10,441 bases of DNA from an uncultured Chloroflexota bacterium (lineage in GTDB: Bacteria > Chloroflexota > Dehalococcoidia > UBA3495), in contig CAJWBT010000050.1 of NCBI GenBank assembly GCA_913020235.1, positions 1-10,441 of the forward strand, given 5' to 3'. Below, in pieces: positions 4,429 through 10,441 of this stretch; position 1 is the first letter of the stretch; the number at the start of each line of letters is the position of its first letter. The notes beneath the pieces are model-generated. The model did not search any database, was not told where the DNA came from, and saw only the letters and a program-made list of their open reading frames with translations. The position numbers were made by a program, and so were the translations under genes.

Positions 4429-7400
4429 ATGAGCGAACAAACGATTAATATTTTGCTGGTGGAAGACGAGGAGGCCCACGCGGAGCTGGCGCGCCGCTCC
4501 TTCGAATCGCACGGAGGGCGGTTTCACTTGACGATCGCGGGCAGCCTGGCGGAGGCACGGGCCTGCTTGGCGAAAACCCGTCCGCACCTTATTCTGGCCG
4601 ACCTGAGCTTACCGGACGGCCGGGGGATCGACCTGCTGCCGCTCGAGTTACAGGACCCCGAGGTTCCCTTGGTGGTGATGACCGCCCAAGGGGACGAGCG
4701 GGCCGCGGTGGAATCCATGAAAGCCGGAGCGCTGGACTACGTGGTCAAGTCGGGCGCAGTTCTGGCCGACGCGGCCCACGTCGCCGACCGCGCCTTGCGA
4801 GAGTTCAAGCACATCACCGAGCGCCGGCGGGTGGAAGAGGCGTTGCGCCACACCGAGGGGCAGTGCCATAAGGTTTTCGACAACTCCAACGACGCCATAT
4901 TCGTGATTGACCCGGAACAAGACTCCATCGTCGATGCTAATTCCAGGGCTTGCAGCATGCTCTCCTATTCTCGGGAGGAGTTGCTGGCGGTCCCCATATC
5001 GGCTGTGCATCCCGGGAACAATATGGCCGAGCTAATGGCCTTCGCCCAATCGGTGTTTGAGAGCGGCAAGGGGTGGACCGACGAGCTGACGTGCTACACC
5101 AAAGACGGCCGGGTACTGGATACCGAGATCTCGGCCTCGTCCATTAATATCGGTGGCCGGCGGCACATCATGGCCATGGTGCGGGACATCACTGAGCGCA
5201 TTAGGGTGAAAGAGGCGTTGCGTCACAGCGAGGCCAGGAATGCCGCACTCCTGGAATCCGCGTCCGAGGGTATTCTGGTCACCGACGGCGAGGCCCGAAT
5301 CGTGATCGTCAACGCCCGGACCGAAGCCCTGTTCGGCTACAACCGGGACGAACTCGTGGGGCAGGCCATCGAGATGCTGGTCCCCGATAGCCTCCGGGGG
5401 TTCCACGTGGCCCACCGGTCACGTTTCTTCTCCGACCCGCAAAGGCGGCTGATGGGCGCCGGCCTCGGATGCCTCGGGCAACACAAAGACGGGAGCCAAT
5501 TCCCGGTGGACATCAGCCTCAATTCTGTTTTGACGGAAGAGGGGACACTGGTCATCGTTTTCATCGTGGACCTGACCGAGCGCAATCGAGCGGAAGAGGC
5601 GCTACGCCGGAGCGAGGCCACGAATCGGGCATTTGTAAGGGCGATACCGGATGTCATGTATCGAGTGAGTCGGGATGGCCTCCTTCTGGACAGCAATTTC
5701 GCCGAGCGGAAGGACCTGCTGTACGCACCCGAGTGGCCCATCGGCAAAGCTCTTTCCGAAGCGTTGTCCCCGGAAGCAGCTTGGCCGGCCATGCAGTGCA
5801 TTGATCGTGCACTCCAGACCGGCCAAATACAGGTCCTCGAAACTCAGCTTCTGAACCGGGGCGAGATGCGTGACCGGGAGGTCCGGTTCGTCGCCAACGG
5901 GCCGGACGAAGTCCTGGCCATCGCACGCGACACCACCGAGCGCAAGCAAGCGGAGGAGGAGGTCCGGAAACTGTCTAGCGCCGTGGAGCAGGTCTCCGTG
6001 GCCGTGGTCCTCACCGACATCCAGGGCTGTTTCGAGTACGTTAACCCAGCGTTCACCCGCATCACCGGATATGGCATGGAAGATGTCAAAGGAAAGAATC
6101 CGAGTATCTTGAAATCGGGTCGGACTTCGCAGAAAGAATACCACCGGCTGTGGAAGACGATACTCTCCGGTCGAGAATGGAGAGGAGAATTTCACAATAT
6201 GAGGAAGGACGGACAGTCTTTCTGGGTGTCCGCGTCCATCTCCTCGATCAGGAACGCTAAAGGAATCATCACCCACTTCATCGCCGTTGAGGAAGATATT
6301 ACCGAGCGCAAGCGGGCTGAGGAGGAGTTGAGCCGGCTCGCTGAGGAGACGGCGATAATTGCCGAAATTGGCCGGATCATCAGCTCGTCGCTGGAAATCG
6401 ACGAGGTGTACGAGCGCTTCTCCCAGGAGGTTAGCAAGCTTATCCCCTTCGATAGGATCGCCATAAACTTGATCGACCTCGAGAACCAGGTCACCACCAA
6501 AACCTACGTGATGGGGACCGATGTGCCGGGGAGACGGCGGGGTCGGTCCGGCCCGTTGACCGGGTCGTTTACTGGATTGGCCGTCCGAACGATGTCGGGC
6601 CAACTGGCCCAATTCGAGAGCGAAGCAGTGGTCGTCCAGCGGTTTCCTGGCCTGGCGCCCCAGTATAAGGCCGGCCTTGTCTGCTTCATCGCGATCCCAT
6701 TGGTGTCAAGGGGCGAAGTTGTGGGTGTTATGAACATCCAGTCGGCCAAGCCCGGCGCTTATACCGAAAGCGACGTAGCCATGGCGGAAAGAGTGGGCGC
6801 CCAGATCGCCGGCGCCATCGCCAATGCGCGGCTCTACGCCCAACGCCTGGTGGCCGAGGAGGCGCTGAGCCGGCTGGCTGAAGAGAATGCGCTGATAGCC
6901 GAAATTGGCCGGATCATCAGCTCGTCGGTGGACATCGACGAGGTGTACGAACGCTTCTGCCAAGAGGTAGGTAAGCTCATCGCCTTTGATAGGATCGCCA
7001 TCAATCTGGTTGATCTCGAAAACCGCACCTACTCCAAAACCTACGTGTCGGGGACCGAAACTCCGGAATTGCGACGCGGGCAGACCTCACCGATGGCGGG
7101 TTCGTTCGTGGAACTAGCCGTCCGAACCATGTCGGCGCAACTGGCCCACTTCCAGAGCGAGGAAGAATTGGCTTGGCGGTTTCCCCGCCTGCTGAACAGT
7201 TACAGGGCCGGCCTGGTCAGCTTCCTTGCGGTCCCATTGGTGTCAAAGGGCGAAGTGGTGGGTGTTATTTTCTTCCAGTCGGCCAAGCCCGATGCGTATG
7301 GCGAAGGGGACGTTGCCCTGGCGGAAAGAGTGGGCGCCCAGATCGCGGGCGCCGTCGCCAATGCGCGGCTCTACGCCCAACGCGTGGTGGCCGAGGACCG

Positions 7401-8022
7401 GCTCAGAGCCTCGCTCGACGAGAAAGAGGTGCTCGTCAAGGAGATCAACCATCGGGTCAAGAACAATCTGCAGATCATCTCCAGTCTTCTCAGTCTCCAG
7501 TCGAGAGACATTCAGGACCAACAGGCCCTCCAGGCCTTCAAAGTCAGCCAGGACCGCATCAAAGCCATGGCGTTGGTCCACGAAAAATTCTACCAGTCTG
7601 AGAACCTGGGCCAAATCGACTTCGGAGGATACCTCCAAAGCTTGACCGCAGATCTGTACAACTCCTACGGTCTCAACACCCAGGGAATTGAACTGCAGGT
7701 CGACGTCGATCGAATTCTCATGGGCGTCGACACGGCCATCCCCTGTGGCCTGATCATCAATGAGCTGGTCTCGAATGCGCTAAAACACGCCTTTCTGGAG
7801 GGTGTTGCCGGCGAGATAAGCGTCAGCGTCCGCGAGGAGGGTGACGAGTATACGCTGGTAGTCAAGGATAACGGCGTGGGGCTTCCGGAGGGCCTGGACA
7901 TCCGGCAGACGACGACGCTGGGGCTGACGATAGTCAACGCCCTGGCACAGCAGATTCGCGGCGCCATCGATCTCAGCAGCGACGGCGGGTCGGAGATCAA
8001 GATCACGTTTCCCGCAAAATAG
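4429..8022 (+). CDS. Soluble multisensor histidine kinase, REC-PAS(x4)-GAF(x2)-HisKA_2
   Basis: A 1197-residue cytoplasmic sensor kinase; no signal peptide or membrane segment is visible. Order of domains: receiver (about 7-120; Asp13, phosphoacceptor Asp58, Thr85, Lys107); four PAS domains (about 146-260, 270-385, 400-505, 515-635), each ended by a [D/T]-I/L/T-TER linker helix of the ITERxRxEEALR type; GAF 1 (about 645-803); GAF 2 (about 825-983); HisKA_2 dimerisation/phosphotransfer domain with EINHRVKNNLQ, phosphorylated His1008; and a HATPase domain with N-box Asn1111-Glu1112...Asn1116, and DNGVGLP at 1147-1153. The HisKA_2 type phosphorylates receiver proteins. The PAS and GAF ligands are unknown: no LOV Cys and no bilin Cys are evident. 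The two GAF units are a near-identical tandem duplication. Start ATG follows GGAG (4420-4423) at five bases. The second kinase begins 18 bases after the stop, so the two are one operon. The N-terminal receiver suggests the kinase takes input from, or passes phosphate to, another kinase. Confidence 0.93.
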   Translation: MSEQTINILLVEDEEAHAELARRSFESHGGRFHLTIAGSLAEARACLAKTRPHLILADLSLPDGRGIDLLPLELQDPEVPLVVMTAQGDERAAVESMKAGALDYVVKSGAVLADAAHVADRALREFKHITERRRVEEALRHTEGQCHKVFDNSNDAIFVIDPEQDSIVDANSRACSMLSYSREELLAVPISAVHPGNNMAELMAFAQSVFESGKGWTDELTCYTKDGRVLDTEISASSINIGGRRHIMAMVRDITERIRVKEALRHSEARNAALLESASEGILVTDGEARIVIVNARTEALFGYNRDELVGQAIEMLVPDSLRGFHVAHRSRFFSDPQRRLMGAGLGCLGQHKDGSQFPVDISLNSVLTEEGTLVIVFIVDLTERNRAEEALRRSEATNRAFVRAIPDVMYRVSRDGLLLDSNFAERKDLLYAPEWPIGKALSEALSPEAAWPAMQCIDRALQTGQIQVLETQLLNRGEMRDREVRFVANGPDEVLAIARDTTERKQAEEEVRKLSSAVEQVSVAVVLTDIQGCFEYVNPAFTRITGYGMEDVKGKNPSILKSGRTSQKEYHRLWKTILSGREWRGEFHNMRKDGQSFWVSASISSIRNAKGIITHFIAVEEDITERKRAEEELSRLAEETAIIAEIGRIISSSLEIDEVYERFSQEVSKLIPFDRIAINLIDLENQVTTKTYVMGTDVPGRRRGRSGPLTGSFTGLAVRTMSGQLAQFESEAVVVQRFPGLAPQYKAGLVCFIAIPLVSRGEVVGVMNIQSAKPGAYTESDVAMAERVGAQIAGAIANARLYAQRLVAEEALSRLAEENALIAEIGRIISSSVDIDEVYERFCQEVGKLIAFDRIAINLVDLENRTYSKTYVSGTETPELRRGQTSPMAGSFVELAVRTMSAQLAHFQSEEELAWRFPRLLNSYRAGLVSFLAVPLVSKGEVVGVIFFQSAKPDAYGEGDVALAERVGAQIAGAVANARLYAQRVVAEDRLRASLDEKEVLVKEINHRVKNNLQIISSLLSLQSRDIQDQQALQAFKVSQDRIKAMALVHEKFYQSENLGQIDFGGYLQSLTADLYNSYGLNTQGIELQVDVDRILMGVDTAIPCGLIINELVSNALKHAFLEGVAGEISVSVREEGDEYTLVVKDNGVGLPEGLDIRQTTTLGLTIVNALAQQIRGAIDLSSDGGSEIKITFPAK
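6319..7392 (+). repeat. Tandem in-frame duplication of the GAF module
   Basis: Units of 537 bp (179 codons), about 6319-6855 and 6856-7392, lie head to tail inside the large kinase gene. They align without any indel: every landmark in the first recurs exactly 537 bases later. A 30-base run at 6361-6390 is repeated unchanged at 6898-6927, and the last ~90 bases of each unit differ at only a few positions. The middle of the units (about 6490-6670 against 7027-7207) has diverged most, which is the part expected to form the ligand pocket. Confidence 0.9.
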
Positions 8023-8040
8023 CGGCAAGGAAGTTCGGCT

Positions 8041-9651
8041 ATGCACAAGGCGCAAGTCCTGGTTGTAGAAGATGAAGCCATCGTGGCGATGGACTTGCAG
8101 TATAAGTTGGAGGCCCTGGGATACTGTGTCCCCAGCGTCACCGGGTCCGGAGATGAGGCTGTCGAGCTGGCAGCGGAACTGAATCCCGATCTAGTATTGA
8201 TGGACATCAGGTTGGTTGGCTACACAGACGGAATCGACGCCGCCCGGCAGATTCGGGACCGGCTTGACGTGCCGGTGGTATTTCTCACGGCATACGCGGA
8301 TGAGACCACGCTGCAGCGGGCGAAGATGACCGAGCCCTTCGGCTACCTGCTCAAACCGGTGGACCAGCGGGCGTTGCAGACCGTCGTTGAGGTCGCCGTT
8401 CACAAGCATCGGATGGAGCGGCAACTGAGAGAAAGCGAGCGGTGGCTGGCCGCGGTGCTCCGAAGCACCAGCGACGCGGTGGCCACGACGGACGAAGAAG
8501 GATGCTTGACTTTCATGAATCCGGTCGCCGAGGCATTTATGGGGCTGGCGAAGGAGGATGCCCTCGGCCAGAGCCTGGCGTCGTTGTTCGATGTCTCCGG
8601 CGAGCAAGGCCGCGAGTTCGCCGAGAATCCCGTGACGAGGTCGCTGAGGGAGAATAGAGTTGTCGGTTTAGCCGAGGATACCGTACTCCTCCCGAGAGGC
8701 GGGAAGCCAATTCCCCTCGGCGGCACTGCGGCGCCCCTCTGGGATGACAGCGGAAATGTCGCCGGCGTCGTGCTGACGTTTCGAAACGTCTCGGAGCGAA
8801 AACGGGCCGAAAGCGAGTTGGCCGCTGCCCTGGATAAGGCCCAGGAGACCGACCGCCTTAAGTCGCAGCTTCTTTCCACGGTCTCCCACGAACTCCGTAC
8901 CCCGCTGGCGGCTATAAAGGGTTTCGCCACCACCCTGCTGGACAATGAGGACAAGCTGGAAGACGCGGAGCGAAGGGAATTCCTGCAAGAGATCGACGCC
9001 GCCTCCGACCGCCTCACCAATTTGATCGCCCACCTTTTGGAGTTCTCCCGGCTGGAGGCGGGCCTGCTGCCCATCAAGCAAGTCCCCACGGACGTAAACC
9101 AGGTACTGGCGGGGGCACTGAACCACTGGAGAATTCGCACGCCCGAAAGACCTGTCGTCGTCGACATACCCCAAGACCTCCCCCAGGTCATGGCCGATCC
9201 GCGTCGCCTGCGCCAGGTTTTGGACAACCTGCTGGACAACGCGCAGAAATACACTCCAGCTCGCTCTCAGGTGTGGATAGAGTGTGTCGAAGCCGTCGAC
9301 GCCACGAAGCCGGTGGTCCGGCTCACCGTACGGGACAAGGGCCCGGGTATTCCTGAAGAACAGTTGGAACTCATCTTCGAGCCGTTCCAGCAGGCGGTTG
9401 AGCCGACCGGCCGCCCGGCGGGGGGCGTCGGCCTGGGATTGGCGATCTGCAGGCGCATCATCGATGCCCAGCAGGGCCGCATCTGGGCCGAGAGTTCGAA
9501 CGGCAACGGGGCCGCATTTTTCATAACGCTTCCGGTGGCGGACCGCAAGCGCCGCCGGAACCGCAGGGAAGAAGCCACACCCGCCGTGGGTGCCGGTCCT
9601 GTTTCCGGCCGGCCCGCGGCTCTTGACACACGCGACCCCGTCGGCGGCTAG
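8041..9651 (+). CDS. Soluble histidine kinase, REC-PAS-HisKA-HATPase
   Basis: A 536-residue sensor kinase with no membrane segment. The N-terminal receiver (about 4-120) is complete: Glu10/Asp11, phosphoacceptor Asp55 in LVLMDIRL, Thr83 and Lys105. A short helix (HRMERQLRESE) leads to one PAS domain (about 137-255), then the HisKA domain with SHELRTPL, phosphorylated His283, and a HATPase domain with N-box LDNLLDNAQKY (Asn400), G1 DKGPGIP (432-438), the EPFQQ F-box and G2 GGVGLGLAIC (461-470). Residues after about 500 are a basic then Pro/Ala/Gly-rich tail, likely disordered. The receiver is of the kind with a 'VGYTDGIDAARQIR' segment, common at the start of soluble kinases. Start ATG follows AAGGAA (8027-8032). 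It is 18 bases behind the larger kinase and surely co-transcribed with it. The phosphotransfer domain belongs to a different family from that of its neighbour (HisKA, not HisKA_2), so the two are unlikely to be simple duplicates. Confidence 0.93.
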   Translation: MHKAQVLVVEDEAIVAMDLQYKLEALGYCVPSVTGSGDEAVELAAELNPDLVLMDIRLVGYTDGIDAARQIRDRLDVPVVFLTAYADETTLQRAKMTEPFGYLLKPVDQRALQTVVEVAVHKHRMERQLRESERWLAAVLRSTSDAVATTDEEGCLTFMNPVAEAFMGLAKEDALGQSLASLFDVSGEQGREFAENPVTRSLRENRVVGLAEDTVLLPRGGKPIPLGGTAAPLWDDSGNVAGVVLTFRNVSERKRAESELAAALDKAQETDRLKSQLLSTVSHELRTPLAAIKGFATTLLDNEDKLEDAERREFLQEIDAASDRLTNLIAHLLEFSRLEAGLLPIKQVPTDVNQVLAGALNHWRIRTPERPVVVDIPQDLPQVMADPRRLRQVLDNLLDNAQKYTPARSQVWIECVEAVDATKPVVRLTVRDKGPGIPEEQLELIFEPFQQAVEPTGRPAGGVGLGLAICRRIIDAQQGRIWAESSNGNGAAFFITLPVADRKRRRNRREEATPAVGAGPVSGRPAALDTRDPVGG

Positions 9652-9745
9652 CCGGTGCGCCAAAAGTCCCCCATCTCGCCGGCGCCCTGGGCGGTGATCA
9701 AGAAGCCTCCAAGTTGACGAATGTACCCTTGGGAGGGTAACGCCG

Positions 9746-9883
9746 GTGACGAGCAGCGAGACCGTGGTGCAGGTTGTCGAAGACGACCCGGCGATGGTGC
9801 GCGTAAACGCCGTCCTTCGCCGCCTGCCCTGGGTCTACCCGCCTGGCCACGGGTTCGTGCCCTGTTCGCCAACAAACTCTTGA
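9746..9883 (+). pseudogene. Truncated response regulator (receiver N-terminus only)
   Basis: GTG 9746 is preceded by GGGAGGG (9731-9737) at eight bases, a better ribosome binding site than either kinase has. The 45-codon frame, ending at TGA 9881, begins VTSSETVVQVVEDDPAMVRV: a short polar lead, a hydrophobic strand, then the acidic pair EDD at residues 12-14 followed by P-A-M, the exact form of a receiver-domain start (compare VVEDDPPML in the regulator at 2888). After about residue 26 the similarity stops and the rest is a Pro-rich chance sequence; no other frame beyond it continues a receiver, and no phosphoacceptor Asp or output domain is present. I read it as the stump of a response regulator that followed the kinase operon, cut off by a deletion or rearrangement. 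A real small protein is possible but less likely. Confidence 0.6.
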
Positions 9884-9932
9884 GCGGGTGCCGGCAGCCG
9901 CATCAGGTTCTGAGATGGCTGCTCCTGTGCCG

Positions 9933-10441
9933 TCACCGGGACTCACCTCGACCGAGAGATTGGCGAATCTCCAGCAACAAGGCCACGAATTCGTCCTTCG
10001 ATAGCCTTCCGGTGTTGGTGTTGCGCGGGCTGGGGTGGTAGGAGGCCACAACGTGGGGAAGGGCCTCGCCAAGGTCGTACCGGGCGCCGTGGGAGAACGC
10101 GCCCTTCACGGGCTCTCCCTTGATGTGCGCCAGGGCTCTCATGCATGCCCTGAAGGCGACATGGCCCAGGGCGAGAACCGTTTGCACCCGGGGGAGAATG
10201 CCCATCTCCGAGACCAGGTAGGGCAGGCAGGCCTGCTGCTCTTCGGTGGTCGGCCGGTCTCCCGGTGGGACGCACCGCACTGCGGCGCAGATGTAGGTGT
10301 CCCGCAACTCCAGCCCGTCGCCTCTATATTCGGACGTGGGTTGGTTCGCGAAGCCCGCCTGGTACAGAGCGCCCATGAGGAACTTGGCGGAGAGGTCCCC
10401 GCTGAACAGGCGGCCGGTGCGGTTAGCCCCGTGGGCGGCCG
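9933..10441 (-). CDS. Family 5 uracil-DNA glycosylase (UDGb), C-terminal part (partial)
   Basis: The frame runs from the window edge to TGA at 9935-9933, giving 168 residues; by comparison with family members of about 200-230 residues, the first 50 or so are missing. The visible start AAHGANRTGRLFSGDLSAKFL is the UDGb signature region, in which the catalytic Asp/Asn of other families is replaced by Ala. Further marks are AGFANQPTS, AAVRCVPPGDRPTTEEQQAC (two of the four Cys expected to hold the 4Fe-4S cluster) and the C-terminal HPS motif as ASYHPSPRNTNTGRL (about 10002-10047). The family removes uracil, and in studied members also hypoxanthine and other damaged bases, starting base-excision repair. 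An internal ATG at 10376 is not the true start, since the signature motif lies upstream of it. The gene converges on the truncated regulator, 49 bases apart. Confidence 0.88.
   Translation of the reverse strand, partial: AAHGANRTGRLFSGDLSAKFLMGALYQAGFANQPTSEYRGDGLELRDTYICAAVRCVPPGDRPTTEEQQACLPYLVSEMGILPRVQTVLALGHVAFRACMRALAHIKGEPVKGAFSHGARYDLGEALPHVVASYHPSPRNTNTGRLSKDEFVALLLEIRQSLGRGESR

Noticed and set aside
5602..6612. Long minus-strand open frame (336 codons) antisense to the large kinase
   Set aside because: It lies wholly inside a clear kinase coding region and its translation has no recognisable domain; long antisense frames are expected in GC-rich genes.

Overview
The window looks like a piece of a moderately GC-rich bacterial chromosome, most likely from the phylum Chloroflexota. 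Three things point that way: an azurin/auracyanin-like copper protein carried as a lipoprotein (Cys followed by Gly-Gly-Gly, then an Ala/Pro/Thr linker); a large cytoplasmic PAS/GAF/HisKA_2 kinase of a kind common in that group; and an intergenic cluster of the imperfect palindromes whose chance translations give 'VILSKAKNL'-type peptides. The assignment is inference; no marker gene settles it.

Layout, left to right. Positions 1-213 hold the 3' end of a PLP-dependent threonine dehydratase-like gene. Convergent to it is a complete AIR synthase/HypE-like gene (266-1282, minus). A 255-base divergent intergenic region with promoter-like and operator-like sequences leads to the copper lipoprotein (1538-2095, plus), which ends in a hairpin terminator. 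Next come tRNA-Glu(CTC) with its own promoter and a very strong terminator (2378-2585), then an OmpR-type response regulator (2888-3595). About 830 noncoding bases follow, holding degenerate palindromic repeats and candidate control sites. Then comes a two-gene operon of soluble sensor kinases: a 1197-residue REC-PAS(x4)-GAF(x2)-HisKA_2-HATPase protein (4429-8022) and, 18 bases on, a 536-residue REC-PAS-HisKA-HATPase protein (8041-9651). Downstream is a very short ORF (9746-9883) with a good ribosome binding site whose first ~25 residues look like the start of a receiver domain, probably a truncated response regulator. The window ends inside a minus-strand family 5 uracil-DNA glycosylase gene (9933-10441).

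The signalling genes are the core of the window. Both kinases lack membrane segments and carry an N-terminal receiver, so they are probably cytoplasmic and themselves targets of phosphotransfer. Neither is followed by an intact output regulator: the likely one is reduced to a stub, and the only whole regulator nearby (2888-3595) lies ~830 bases upstream behind the repeat cluster. Two features inside the locus show recent change: an indel-free tandem duplication of the GAF module in the large kinase, and the truncated regulator. I found no transposase, CRISPR array, toxin-antitoxin pair or phage gene, and no gene set that I would call a new defence or metabolic system.
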